Source of the DNA: Deltaproteobacteria bacterium
GTDB lineage: Bacteria; Desulfobacterota; Binatia; UBA12015
Length of the DNA stretch: 17,375 nucleotides
Assembly (NCBI GenBank): GCA_003447545.1
Contig: DLYX01000406.1
Location: 1-17,375, forward strand
Direction of reading: 5' to 3'
The number at the start of each line of letters is the position of its first letter. Position 1 is the first letter of the stretch. The notes beneath the pieces were generated by a model, which did no database searches, was not told where the DNA came from, and worked only from the letters and a program-made list of their open reading frames with translations. Below are positions 1-12,205 of this stretch, piece by piece. The position numbers and the translations under genes were made by a program.

Positions 1-927
1 CCAGAATCCGATCCCGATCAATCCGCCGCGCACCGCAATCCGGGCCAGGAGGGCATCATCGATATTCCGTGCCGTCGGGCACTGGCTGTAGACACCCGTA
101 TGCGAGACCACCGGAGGTCGCGTTGTCATGGCCAGCACTTCGCGTACGACTGCCTCGGAGGAATGTGCCAGGTCAATCAAGATTCCTTGTCGCTGCATCT
201 CGCGCACCGCCTCGCGGCCAAACTCACTCAGCCCGCCCCCCGAGATCCCGTGCAGCGATCCGCCGAGCTTGTTGTCGAAGAAATGGTGCAGGCCCATCAT
301 GCGAAAGCCCGCCTCGCGCAGAACGGCAATCATGCCCAGATCACCATCGAGGGCATGCGCTCCCTCGAGAGCCAGGAGGCCGCCGAGGATCTCCGAGCCT
401 TGCGCACGCGCCCCCAGCAGCGACTCCACATCCGGTCCGGTGAGAAGAAGCCGGATTAAATCCGGATCCGAGCGAGCAAGCTCGCGCAGGCGGGTTGCCT
501 GATACAAGGCCCGCTCGCCCAGACTGTCCCAGGTAGCCACCGGCCACCCCTGCAGCATCACCAAGGGTGTGATGTTGTCACTACCCGCAGTGTTGGCATC
601 GTAGTTTTGTCCTGAAGGTGATTTGGTCACTACTGCGAAAACTTGAACCGCAACATTGCCCTCGCGCAGGCGCACCAAATCCACATGGCCGCGATCACCT
701 CGCTGACGCGGGTCCCGATCCCAGAGAAAAGTGTCGGCATGCAGGTCGGCAATCAGCATCTGCTGGTGCAACGCGGCTGCGTCCGCGCTGACAAACCAGG
801 GGTCATGGGGGGCCACGACATTCAGTTCGCGCTCGACGAAGGCGGGTCCGGCGAGAATCCCCAGTCCAAGAATCACGGCCAGAGCGACCACGGCCGCGCC
901 CATGATTCGCGCGCGCCCCTGCATCAT
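1..927 (-). CDS. Membrane dipeptidase, peptidase family M19 (partial, C-terminus beyond left edge)
   Basis: Zinc-dependent dipeptidase of the renal/membrane dipeptidase family, which hydrolyses dipeptides including some with D-residues. The visible 309 residues stay open to base 1. All five family metal ligands can be placed: H63 and D65 in ADLHAD, E188 in LALEGAH, H255 in DLAHSS and H276 in VSHTG. The HHFFDN..GGS.HG stretch (about 214-228) is typical of bacterial members. Residues 10-27 form one hydrophobic helix after a basic MMQGRAR start, so it is probably a signal anchor with the enzyme outside the inner membrane. The first ATG of an ATG-ATG pair was chosen, 10 bases after an AGGAG. That AGGAG adjoins the TGA of the upstream glycosyltransferase gene 16 bases away, so the gene is last in the visible operon. 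The family call is firm; the dipeptide substrate is unknown. Confidence 0.93.
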   Translation of the reverse strand, partial: MMQGRARIMGAAVVALAVILGLGILAGPAFVERELNVVAPHDPWFVSADAAALHQQMLIADLHADTFLWDRDPRQRGDRGHVDLVRLREGNVAVQVFAVVTKSPSGQNYDANTAGSDNITPLVMLQGWPVATWDSLGERALYQATRLRELARSDPDLIRLLLTGPDVESLLGARAQGSEILGGLLALEGAHALDGDLGMIAVLREAGFRMMGLHHFFDNKLGGSLHGISGGGLSEFGREAVREMQRQGILIDLAHSSEAVVREVLAMTTRPPVVSHTGVYSQCPTARNIDDALLARIAVRGGLIGIGFW

Positions 928-943
928 GCCCACCACGCTCCTC

Positions 944-2662
944 TCATCGAGCGCGGCCCGGTTTCGTCGATCCGCTCGATCCGCTCGAGGCCTCGGGAGG
1001 GCCGATTGTGTAAATTCGGATCAGTGGGCCCGGGGCGCGAACCGCCTGATAACCGCGCGTCGGGAAATAGAAGGCATCTTGCTGCTCGTAGATGGCCTCT
1101 TCCGCATTGTCGCGAAACGGATTGATTTCCTCGACCAGCTGCACGCGATCCCCTAACGCCGCGACCGCCTCCCAGTCGGCCGTGGACGAAAAAAGCGGAT
1201 GGTCATGAACCACCAGATAATCAGCAGCAAGGCTCGACAAGCCTCCACTCTCGAAGGCCGGACGAACGATTACTCGCCCCGGTGGCACCTGAGGATCCCC
1301 CCAAAACCAGCCCGTCGCACCCGACAAGGCGACTCGGTCTCCGACAAAAGTATTCGTCACCAACCACTTCTGTGCGGACACGCGAGTATCCGGAACCGAC
1401 ATTAATTGGTCAAAACGAACAGATGCCGCAAGCGGCTCGCGGATGAAAAAGACAGACAACAGCAGAAGGGCCAACACCCTTGACCAGGAAGGCAAGAATC
1501 GCAGGCGGTCCACACATGCAATCGAAACGCCGGCCAGCAAAAGTGCCGCGACCGGAAGGACCGGCGTCATATATCGGGACAGCATCACATGGGAGGGTGC
1601 GAACACCAGATAGGAGACGATAAAGAAAATCGCACCCAGAGTGGCCAGCGGCCGCCTGGAGAAAAATGCCCAGAGCAGGGCGACAGGCAAGAGAACCAGA
1701 AGCGGTAGGCCCAACGCGTAACGCAAGGAAAACTCATAATGGTAGAGAAAGCCCCGCCAGGCTGAGGGTCGCGCGACCTCCGGAAGACCCGCCTCGACCA
1801 GAGGCGCTTCCGATGGCGTCACCATTTGCGAAAACGCGAGAGCGGGAATCTGCAGAATCTTGTTCAGAGTTTCCTGATTCAAGATGAGATCCGGCGAAGT
1901 GATCACAAAAAACAGGCCCGCGACTGCGGTGAGCAAAAAGATCTCCGCAGGAAATATCCGCCGCAAGCCCTGTCCCCGGCTTCCTTGAATACAGGCAAGC
2001 CAGGCGGGCAGAAGGAGCAGCACGCCGGGCAACTTCATCGCCATCGCCATGCCAATGGACAAGCCCGCCATATAAACGCCGCGACGGTTCAGGCGACGTG
2101 CGAGCGGCGCGAGAAGTCCGAGCGAGAGGATCGCAAACAAGCCCAGCGCGACATCAGATTTTGCAGAGTGCGAATCGCGCACATGAAAAACGGACGTCGC
2201 CAGAATCAGACCGGCGAGGAGCGCTGCCCGATTCCCGAATTCCCGGCGTGTCGCCCACATCAGAACCGCGACCGTTGCCGTTCCCGCGCATGCCGAGAAG
2301 AACCTCTCGGTCAGCAAAAGGCGGTCGGGAGCCTCGTTCAAAACGGTCAGATAATCGCCTGCAGGTGCCTGTCCGACCAACTGCAGAAGACGCAAGCCGA
2401 TCTCGCCCCAGGCCCAGAGCAAATAGATATAAGCACTCGGTATACCCGGATGTTGTCCGGGCCACTCCAGATAAAAATTGCCCATCGCCGGCAGGCGCGT
2501 CTGCAGAACAATAAGCTCTTCGTCGGGTCGGGTCATCAAATGCGGCAGGCCCCCGTCGAGTCCCCAAAAGCGCAACAGGGCGGCAACAACCAGAATCAGC
2601 AGAGCCGCGATTTCATAGCGCCATGGGCCGACTGCCGTACCCGAGGGGTTGGTCCTGTTCAT
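944..2662 (-). CDS. GT-C glycosyltransferase (GT39/ArnT-like), second tandem copy
   Basis: Integral-membrane glycosyltransferase, 572 aa, of the kind that takes sugar from a polyprenyl-phosphate donor on the outer face of the inner membrane. About ten hydrophobic segments span residues 18-430, and a soluble C-terminal part covers roughly 430-572. The first loop after TM1 carries RPDEE (D47, E48), the acidic motif expected at a GT-C active site, and HVRDSHSAK..D (160-170) is the second conserved loop. The ATG overlaps the TGA of the upstream paralogue (ATGA) and has no good Shine-Dalgarno site, which implies translational coupling. Against its neighbour it shows about 35 differences in an ungapped block of 222 residues (31-252) but much lower identity after that. 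The C-terminal tail is rich in Ser and Gly. Acceptor and sugar cannot be inferred. Confidence 0.9.
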   Translation of the reverse strand: MNRTNPSGTAVGPWRYEIAALLILVVAALLRFWGLDGGLPHLMTRPDEELIVLQTRLPAMGNFYLEWPGQHPGIPSAYIYLLWAWGEIGLRLLQLVGQAPAGDYLTVLNEAPDRLLLTERFFSACAGTATVAVLMWATRREFGNRAALLAGLILATSVFHVRDSHSAKSDVALGLFAILSLGLLAPLARRLNRRGVYMAGLSIGMAMAMKLPGVLLLLPAWLACIQGSRGQGLRRIFPAEIFLLTAVAGLFFVITSPDLILNQETLNKILQIPALAFSQMVTPSEAPLVEAGLPEVARPSAWRGFLYHYEFSLRYALGLPLLVLLPVALLWAFFSRRPLATLGAIFFIVSYLVFAPSHVMLSRYMTPVLPVAALLLAGVSIACVDRLRFLPSWSRVLALLLLSVFFIREPLAASVRFDQLMSVPDTRVSAQKWLVTNTFVGDRVALSGATGWFWGDPQVPPGRVIVRPAFESGGLSSLAADYLVVHDHPLFSSTADWEAVAALGDRVQLVEEINPFRDNAEEAIYEQQDAFYFPTRGYQAVRAPGPLIRIYTIGPPEASSGSSGSTKPGRAR

Positions 2663-4353
2663 TCAACCGGTTCCGTCGGTGACCGTGCCGGTTGATTCTC
2701 GACCGCATATATACGAATCAGTGGCCCCGGTGCTCGCACCCCCCGAAACCCGCGGGTAGGCAGATAAAACGCATCGTCGTTTTCGTAGATTACCTCGGTC
2801 GCATTCTCCAGAAACGGATCGATCTCGAAAGCGAGTCGAGCCGTTCCGCCAAACGAACGTACCAAATCCCAGTCCGCCGAGGACGAGAAGAGCGGGAAGT
2901 CATGAACGACGAGATAATCGATCGAGGGCGGTGTACCGGCATCGCCCGCTGCATTGATCCGCACCACAGGCCGACCACGCGGAATTTGGGGGTCACCCCA
3001 CGTCCAGAAGACAGCCCCCGATAGAGCCACGCGATCACCCTTGTCGGTATTGTCTGCAAGCCAGCGGGTCGCCTGGACCCGCGTATCGGTGACGGACATC
3101 AATCGATCAAAACGCACCGACGCCATGAAAGGCTCCCAGAGGACGGCAACCGTGACCATCGGCAAAACGAGTGCTCGAATAGCCTCCTGTCGGCGTGCCA
3201 GACGATCCACGGCCAAGGCCAGCATTCCTCCCAGAAGAAGAGCCGCCACCGGAAGCAGTGGCGTCATATAACGCGAGAGCAATACAGGCGAGGTACCGAA
3301 GACCAGATACGCGAGCAGGAAAAACCAGGAACTGATCTGGGCGATCTGGTGATGCGAAAAAATTCCCCAGAGAAGAGCGACCGGCAAAAGAATCACCAAG
3401 GGCAGGCCGAACGCATAGCGCAAGGAGAACTCGTAATGATAAAAAAGCCCCGGCCACATCAGGACCTTTTCGGCTGCTTCCACGGCATCTTGTCCGGGAG
3501 GTGCGGTCCCCGAAAGCATGGGCAAAACGAACCCCGGAATGGCGAGAAGTTTCTCTGCTGTCTCGGGATTGAAAACAAAGTCCGGAGAAGTCGCGACAAA
3601 AAATATCCCGGATATGGCCGTGAGGATAAAAATCTCGGCTGGAAGAATTCGTCGCCAACCGATCTGACGGCTCCCCTGAATGCACGCCAACCAGGCCGGC
3701 AACAGGAGAAGAATCCCCGGGGGCTTCATCGCCATCGCCATCCCGACCGACAGGCCGGCGAGGCAAACACCACGCCGGCTCAGATCGCGGGCCAGTGGGG
3801 CGAGCAGGCCCAGAGACAATATTACAAAAAAACCGAGCGCAATATCCGGCTTGGCTGAATGAGAATCCCGAACATGGAAAACCGACGTTGCGAGGATCAG
3901 TCCCGCCAGCAGGGCCGCACGATTGCCAAACTCACGCCGCGCGACCCACATCAGAATCGCGACCGTCGCGGTCCCAGCACACGCCGAAAAGAACCTCTCG
4001 GTCAGAAGAAGCCGATCGGGCGCCTGGTTCAACACCGCCAGATAGTCGCCGGCAGGTGCCTGCCCGAAGAATTGCAGGACGCGCAGCCCAACCTCACCCC
4101 AGGCCCAAAGTAAATAGATGTAGGCGCTGGGAATCCCCGGGTGCTGTCCGGGCCACTCCAGATAAAAGTTGCCCATGGCGGGCAAGCGCGTTTGCAGAAC
4201 AATAATCTCTTCGTCCGGTCGGGTCATGAGATGGGGCAGACCGCCCTCGAGTCCCCATAAGCGCAGAATGGCCGCACCGATCACGACCAGCGCAGCAGCG
4301 ATCCCGAAGTTCCGCTGATCTGCGACGCCTTTTGCCTGACTCCGCTCCGACAC
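2659..4353 (-). CDS. GT-C glycosyltransferase (GT39/ArnT-like), first tandem copy
   Basis: A 564-aa paralogue of the next gene with the same layout: TM1 at about 18-32, an acidic RPDEE motif at the same residues (D47, E48), a HVRDSHSAK..D loop near 160-170, around ten membrane segments, and a soluble C-terminal region from about 425. It begins with GTG, six bases after an AAGGGG Shine-Dalgarno site and 32 bases beyond the lacZ stop. It ends in an ATGA overlap with the second copy. Nucleotide differences between the copies in the conserved half fall largely at synonymous sites, so the copies look old and protein-constrained rather than freshly duplicated. Donor is probably a polyprenyl-phosphate sugar (family knowledge); acceptor unknown. 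The pair may act on successive sugars or on two acceptors (inference). Confidence 0.9.
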   Translation of the reverse strand: MSERSQAKGVADQRNFGIAAALVVIGAAILRLWGLEGGLPHLMTRPDEEIIVLQTRLPAMGNFYLEWPGQHPGIPSAYIYLLWAWGEVGLRVLQFFGQAPAGDYLAVLNQAPDRLLLTERFFSACAGTATVAILMWVARREFGNRAALLAGLILATSVFHVRDSHSAKPDIALGFFVILSLGLLAPLARDLSRRGVCLAGLSVGMAMAMKPPGILLLLPAWLACIQGSRQIGWRRILPAEIFILTAISGIFFVATSPDFVFNPETAEKLLAIPGFVLPMLSGTAPPGQDAVEAAEKVLMWPGLFYHYEFSLRYAFGLPLVILLPVALLWGIFSHHQIAQISSWFFLLAYLVFGTSPVLLSRYMTPLLPVAALLLGGMLALAVDRLARRQEAIRALVLPMVTVAVLWEPFMASVRFDRLMSVTDTRVQATRWLADNTDKGDRVALSGAVFWTWGDPQIPRGRPVVRINAAGDAGTPPSIDYLVVHDFPLFSSSADWDLVRSFGGTARLAFEIDPFLENATEVIYENDDAFYLPTRGFRGVRAPGPLIRIYAVENQPARSPTEPVE

Positions 4354-4367
4354 GTCCGTCCCCTTAT

Positions 4368-4385
4368 CCTGTCATCCGCGACAGG
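4368..4385 (-). promoter_or_regulatory. Intercistronic hairpin between lacZ and the first glycosyltransferase gene
   Basis: Perfect 6-bp inverted repeat, CCTGTC / GACAGG, with a 6-base loop. It begins directly after the lacZ TGA and ends just before the AAGGGG Shine-Dalgarno site of the next gene. No T-run follows it on the transcribed strand, so a full intrinsic terminator is unlikely. It could protect the lacZ 3' end or tune expression of the membrane genes relative to lacZ. The structure is seen; the role is inferred. Confidence 0.5.
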
Positions 4386-7667
<3,282 letters not shown>

Positions 7668-10472
7668 ATGACGTTACCTGAGGCACCGCAATCGAAAAGC
7701 GAACGGAGCGAGTCTGCGCTGGCAAGGCAGGTTCGTGCCGTGACCGGGCTCGGACTCGGGCTAGTGATCCTCTCCCTGATCGCCGGTCTCGTAACTCTGG
7801 GCCTCGCGCTCGGCGAACCGCGCTCGGGAATCCCGGCTTTTGCTTCCGGATGGACCGGGCCCCGGCTGGCATCCTCACGGGCCGCCTATCCCCTGCTCGG
7901 GAACATCCCGCCTCATAGCCGCATCATCGCGGTCGACCGAGTTCCGGTCGCCGATGCCAAAGAAGTCAGGGAAAGGATCCAGCGCCGACTGCCGCGCGCA
8001 CCTATCGAATATACCCTCGCCAAACCCGATGGCACCACAACTCGAATTACAATCCCCCTCGAGATCTTCTCGATGGATCATGCTCTGCGGACATTCCTGC
8101 CCGCGATGCTCATCGGAATCCTCTTCTTGCTCGCGGGGATCGGACCGGTTCTCGCTCAGCCTAAAATGCCTCAGGCCCGCGCTCTGGCGGTCATGTCCAT
8201 CGGGATTGTCGGGAATTATCTTGTTCTTCTGCCGGATTATTTGCTTGGCTACCGGATTGCACCGTGGGGTTTTATTCTGGGCTACCTGGGCATGGCCGGC
8301 CTCTGGCATTTCGGGATGACCTTCCCGAGCCCCCTCGCTCCCCTCCGAAGAGCACCGCTGGCAACATTGGCGACCATCTACGGAACGTCAGCTATTTTCT
8401 GGCTCGCCTTTGCTCTGATTCCGGACTCGAACATTCGCACCTTGCAGGTGGTCGAGCACGTTCAGTCCATAACTCTTGCGCTCGGCTTGGGACTTCTGAT
8501 TCTGAACATCGGGCTCTCCTGGGGCAAATCCAACCCCCCCCATATTCAGCGTCAAGCCAGAGTCTCTCTGCCGGGAGCGCTCTCCTTCGTGCTCGGTGTC
8601 GCTTTGCTGTTTGCCACCACTTGGGGATTCACCAATCTCTATGTCCCGCCGATTTTCTATCTGGTGCCCTTTGCCAGCACGACCCTCATTTTTGCCTGGG
8701 GCATGCTCAGCTCCGAACTCTTTGAACTGGACAGCTTTGCGCGAACGATCCTCGGGCGAAGCGCCCTGCTCCTTTGCGCTGCCGCACTCTTTGGCGTTCT
8801 TCTCGGCGTGTTGGAGATCTTCATCTCCCCCCGCGACGCCTGGACCGCAGGCGCCTTTATCACATTGATTCTGGCAAGCGCTCTTCCCCTCGCCCCGCCC
8901 CTCTACAATCGGGTCGAAAACTTCATGGAACAAGCCCTCTTCCCCAGGCAGCGACAGCTGCGCGAGGCCCTCGTGGGGATTTCCAGAGAAATCGGCCGCC
9001 TGAGGGATACGAATAGTCTGGCAAATTATAGCCGCCGTGCGGTCGCCGAAGCACTGCCCGAGACCCAACTCCGCCTGGTCATCGGCAAGAGCGATGAACC
9101 TCTGATGGAGGTCGCGCCGCCTCCGGGCGCTGTCCGCATCGATTTGCCGCTAGGCGACCCGATCCGGGAGGCTTTGGCGCGAGGCCACCGAATTCTTCCC
9201 CATCTCAAGGGAGATAACCGCGCCGACAAAAGCGCCTACCACCGGGCTGCTGCCGCAGGCATCGACATCCTGATTCCGCTCGCGACTTCAAAAACTCGCG
9301 TCGGCGGATTGCTCGCGACCGGACCCAAGGGAGGGCGGCGACTCACCACGGAAGACGGGACTCTGCTCGAGAGCCTCGCGGCACCGATCGGCGTTGCCCT
9401 CGAGAACGCGGAGCGCCTTGATGAAATCAAGGCGCTTCAAGAGCGTCTCGAGCGCGAAAACCTCTACCTTCGCGAACAAACCGCCGAGGAAAACGCAGGA
9501 TCCGAAATCATCGGGAAGAGCCAGTCTCTTCTGGAGGCCATGAACCAATTGCGGCGTGCCGCCCGCTCCAGCAGCTCCGTGCTGATTATCGGGGAAACCG
9601 GAACCGGAAAGGAGCTCGCCGTTCGGCTGCTCCATACGGAGAGCGACCGGGCCGACCGGGTGCTGGTCAAATTGCCGTGCGCCGCCCTCCCCGAACAACT
9701 TCTCGAATCGGAACTCTTCGGTCACGAAAAAGGCGCCTTCACCGGTGCCGACAAAACTCGCGAGGGCCGGCTCGAAGTCGCCGATGGCGGCACCATTTTC
9801 TTCGATGACGTAGACACCTTGTCCCTGGCCGTGCAGGCGAAAATTCTGCGGGCCATTCAGGAAGGGGAGATCCAGCGGCTCGGCAGCAACGAGACCCGCA
9901 AGGTTGATGTCCGTGTGGTTGCCGCAACCAACCGCAACCTTCTCGCAGAAGTCCAAGCCGGTCGCTTCCGCGAAGATTTATATTACCGTCTCGCGGTCGT
10001 CCCGGTGCGACTGCCGCCTCTGCGCGAGCGCCTCGAGGATCTGCCGCTCCTGATCGAGCATATAGCGGCAGAGGAAGGAACACGTCTGGGTCGAGAGATT
10101 CGAGAGGTGCACGCGGATTCGCTCGCCCGCATGAAGGAATACGACTGGCCTGGCAATATCCGAGAGCTGCGCAACACCGTCGAGCGAGCCATCGTCCTCG
10201 AGGATGGACCGGTGCTTCGGGTGCAGGAAAACCTTGGCGCCGATCAAGCGGGCGCAATCCCCTCCGAGACGAGGCCAGGAAGCGCCTCTCCGGGCGCCGC
10301 TCTGGGCACAGCCTCCCTGCAGGACCTCCTGCGCGACTACAAAAAAGCTCTGATCGAGTCGGCCCTGCAACAGAGCGATGGCAATCAGAGGCGCGCCGCC
10401 GAGCTATTGGGACTCCACCGCCCAAGCCTTACGCGCATGATCAAGGATCTGGGCCTGCGCGAGGACTCCTGA
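7668..10472 (+). CDS. Membrane-embedded sigma-54 activator with PDZ-like, multi-TM, GAF-like, AAA+ and Fis-type HTH domains
   Basis: 934-aa bacterial enhancer-binding protein that should use ATP to remodel RNA polymerase-sigma54. Order: TM1 about 26-48; PDZ-like domain about 75-132 ([19 protein letters not shown]); about nine more hydrophobic segments 140-410; GAF-like domain about 430-580; short coiled coil 578-605; AAA+ domain about 612-845; Fis-type HTH about 886-930. Walker A is GETGTGKE (642-649), the sigma-54 contact loop GAFTGA is intact (689-694), and R774 in LYYRL lies in the arginine-finger region. Walker B reads TIFFDD, with Asp where many members have Glu. There is no receiver domain, so input probably comes through the membrane or GAF-like part. 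It is divergent from the lacZ operon and meets the thioesterase gene tail to tail, 10 bases apart. Start codon support is weak (GGAA four bases upstream). Ligand unknown. Confidence 0.92.
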   Translation: MTLPEAPQSKSERSESALARQVRAVTGLGLGLVILSLIAGLVTLGLALGEPRSGIPAFASGWTGPRLASSRAAYPLLGNIPPHSRIIAVDRVPVADAKEVRERIQRRLPRAPIEYTLAKPDGTTTRITIPLEIFSMDHALRTFLPAMLIGILFLLAGIGPVLAQPKMPQARALAVMSIGIVGNYLVLLPDYLLGYRIAPWGFILGYLGMAGLWHFGMTFPSPLAPLRRAPLATLATIYGTSAIFWLAFALIPDSNIRTLQVVEHVQSITLALGLGLLILNIGLSWGKSNPPHIQRQARVSLPGALSFVLGVALLFATTWGFTNLYVPPIFYLVPFASTTLIFAWGMLSSELFELDSFARTILGRSALLLCAAALFGVLLGVLEIFISPRDAWTAGAFITLILASALPLAPPLYNRVENFMEQALFPRQRQLREALVGISREIGRLRDTNSLANYSRRAVAEALPETQLRLVIGKSDEPLMEVAPPPGAVRIDLPLGDPIREALARGHRILPHLKGDNRADKSAYHRAAAAGIDILIPLATSKTRVGGLLATGPKGGRRLTTEDGTLLESLAAPIGVALENAERLDEIKALQERLERENLYLREQTAEENAGSEIIGKSQSLLEAMNQLRRAARSSSSVLIIGETGTGKELAVRLLHTESDRADRVLVKLPCAALPEQLLESELFGHEKGAFTGADKTREGRLEVADGGTIFFDDVDTLSLAVQAKILRAIQEGEIQRLGSNETRKVDVRVVAATNRNLLAEVQAGRFREDLYYRLAVVPVRLPPLRERLEDLPLLIEHIAAEEGTRLGREIREVHADSLARMKEYDWPGNIRELRNTVERAIVLEDGPVLRVQENLGADQAGAIPSETRPGSASPGAALGTASLQDLLRDYKKALIESALQQSDGNQRRAAELLGLHRPSLTRMIKDLGLREDS

Positions 10473-10482
10473 AGGAACGCGG

Positions 10483-10941
10483 TCAGGTTCCGAAGCGCCG
10501 CAACTGGTAGAGATTCTCGGTCAGAGCCACGATTTCCCCGCTATCGTCCTTCAATTCGCAGTTCCAGGAATAATCGGCCTTCCCCTCTCGTTCCGCCTCA
10601 GCCTCGATCCCCGAGACCTCTTCAGGCGTCATCGTCACTTCCACCGTAATCGCGGTCTTGGCCGGCCGCCGAAAGCGAATCTTCAAATCCTTGACGATCG
10701 GGTAATACTTCTTGGCATCGAAGGCCGTCATGAAAAGAGCGCCACCCGGAACCTCCGCCAGAGTGAACAAGGCTCCCGCGTACATGATGCCGACGTGATT
10801 GATATTCGGCTCAAAGGGCATCCTCATTTTGACATAACCCGTGTCGCATTCGACCAGCTCGATTCCGGTTCGCTCGCAAAAAGGGATCCCGCCTTCGACC
10901 GATTGCTTGATGAAACTCTTCTCTTTATCTGTCAATGCCAT
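10483..10941 (-). CDS. Hot-dog fold acyl-CoA thioesterase-like protein (PaaI/DUF4442 type)
   Basis: Small protein of 152 aa resembling hot-dog thioesterases of the PaaI/YiiD/DUF4442 group, which hydrolyse acyl- or aryl-CoA thioesters. The core signature is NINHVGIMYAGALFTLAE (46-63): the N/H-G region followed by a long helix, with E63 as the likely catalytic acid. The strand pair VKDLKIRFRRPAKTAITVEV follows. No signal peptide or TM helix is present. The ATG has AGGA seven bases upstream, and the gene lies 51 bases downstream of the oxidoreductase gene on the same strand, so they are probably cotranscribed. It ends 10 bases from the end of the sigma-54 activator gene, which runs the other way. 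The fold call is good; the CoA substrate is unknown, and some members of this group have no demonstrated activity. Confidence 0.8.
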   Translation of the reverse strand: MALTDKEKSFIKQSVEGGIPFCERTGIELVECDTGYVKMRMPFEPNINHVGIMYAGALFTLAEVPGGALFMTAFDAKKYYPIVKDLKIRFRRPAKTAITVEVTMTPEEVSGIEAEAEREGKADYSWNCELKDDSGEIVALTENLYQLRRFGT

Positions 10942-10992
10942 TTTTAATTCCTGAATTTTCTGGGGTTACGCCACCCCGCTGGTCCTGCAAGT

Positions 10993-12174
10993 TTATCGCG
11001 GAAGGGTAACCCGCTGTCCATTCTCCGCAGCAAGATAAGCTGCATAGACAACCTCCGTGACCGCGAGTCCGAGATCGCCATCTGCAAGAGGATCACGGCC
11101 TGCTGTAATATCGTCAAGGAAGGCTTCCAGCATCGAGGCATGCCCGCTGGTCCACATCTCGTCGGGCATCGGCGTCGTCCAACCTGCAGAGGTATCTGCT
11201 TTTTCCATGATGTAGGTATCCCCATAGACATCCGCGTCGGGCGTGTAGCTGCGCAGAAGGTCGTTCGGGCTCATCTGAACCGCGGTATGAAAATTCGAGC
11301 CGCTGAGCTCGAGGCGGCTCTGCATTCCTCCCAGACAATTATCACTGCCATACGCCACGCCCCGGGCACCATCTGAAAATTCGATCATGCAGCATCCCCA
11401 GTTCTCGACGTCTTCCCAACCTGTAGCGATCCGGGTCTGCTCGGCGGTCAGTCCCCGCGTACGCGTCAAATCCGCAACATCGGCCAGCACGGAGACCGGT
11501 ACTACCGGCGTCCCGTCGAGCGCGAGTCCCTCATCGTATTTGAGCCTCAGCATCGCCCCGATCGGGTGGGCCCCCAACCGAAGCAAGGCGCCTCCTCCCG
11601 TATGTCCCCATTGCTTCGCATAGGGCGAGTGCGAGCCGGAATGAGACTCCCAGCCACGCATCTCCAGCAAACGTCCTCCGGAGGTTTTCGCCAGGGCCGC
11701 CGCGCGCTGAAAAGCTGGAGCGTAAATCCAGTTCTCCGCGTAGCAGAGACGGACATCGGCCTGCTCCGCTGCGGCAACCATTGCTTGTGCATCCGCGGTA
11801 GCGACAGCCAGCATTTTCTTGCGACTTTGCTGCCCCGCGGTCGAAGCGTCTTCAGCCAGGTCCTGACCGATATACGCAGCCAGAGGCTTGGTGCAGATAA
11901 TATGTTTTCCTGCCGCAGCCGCCGCTTCCGTCATCGTTCGGTGCAAATGGTTCGGCACGCATAAATCGACCACATCGATTTCCGGCGAGGCCAACATTGC
12001 CGGGAAATCCGAAAAAACGGTCTCGATTTCTGCGCTCGCCGCAAAATCTGCCGCTCGCGCGGCATCCCGGGAGGCGATCGCCACGAGAGTACCCTTCCGA
12101 CCACCGACCTGCGCGTAACAGCGCGCTCGAATCCCCGCGAGAAACCCCGACCCGACCAGACCGATTCGCAACAT
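10993..12174 (-). CDS. Gfo/Idh/MocA family NAD(P)-dependent oxidoreductase
   Basis: 393-aa dehydrogenase of the glucose-fructose/inositol dehydrogenase family, which oxidises or reduces sugars, inositols or related hydroxy compounds. The N-terminal Rossmann motif is GLVGSGFLAG (5-14). CTKPLA at 94-99 occupies the place of the usual EKP motif, whose Lys is catalytic. The C-terminal domain carries YAENWIYAP (145-152) and GGGALLRLGAHPIGA (193-207). Between KPL and the next family helix lies an insert of about 25-30 residues (about 101-128, YIGQDLAEDAS...), absent from short family members. The start ATG has AGGA five bases upstream. It is first in a two-gene unit with the thioesterase and is divergent from the CoA-transferase gene at 12407. 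Family call secure; substrate not predictable. Confidence 0.92.
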   Translation of the reverse strand: MLRIGLVGSGFLAGIRARCYAQVGGRKGTLVAIASRDAARAADFAASAEIETVFSDFPAMLASPEIDVVDLCVPNHLHRTMTEAAAAAGKHIICTKPLAAYIGQDLAEDASTAGQQSRKKMLAVATADAQAMVAAAEQADVRLCYAENWIYAPAFQRAAALAKTSGGRLLEMRGWESHSGSHSPYAKQWGHTGGGALLRLGAHPIGAMLRLKYDEGLALDGTPVVPVSVLADVADLTRTRGLTAEQTRIATGWEDVENWGCCMIEFSDGARGVAYGSDNCLGGMQSRLELSGSNFHTAVQMSPNDLLRSYTPDADVYGDTYIMEKADTSAGWTTPMPDEMWTSGHASMLEAFLDDITAGRDPLADGDLGLAVTEVVYAAYLAAENGQRVTLPR

Positions 12175-12205
12175 GATGTCCTACCCCCTGCTCCGCGCCA
12201 GCAAT

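Noticed and set aside
1826..2695. Plus-strand open frame (289 codons) antisense to the second glycosyltransferase gene
   Set aside because: A Gln/Arg-rich shadow of the real gene, with no domain and no ribosome binding site worth noting. A similar shadow occurs at 3349-3858 in the other copy because the two genes are paralogues.
10474..10491. Small inverted repeat GGAAC/GTTCC between the activator and thioesterase stops as a terminator
   Set aside because: The stem is only 5 bp with an 8-base loop and no T-run.
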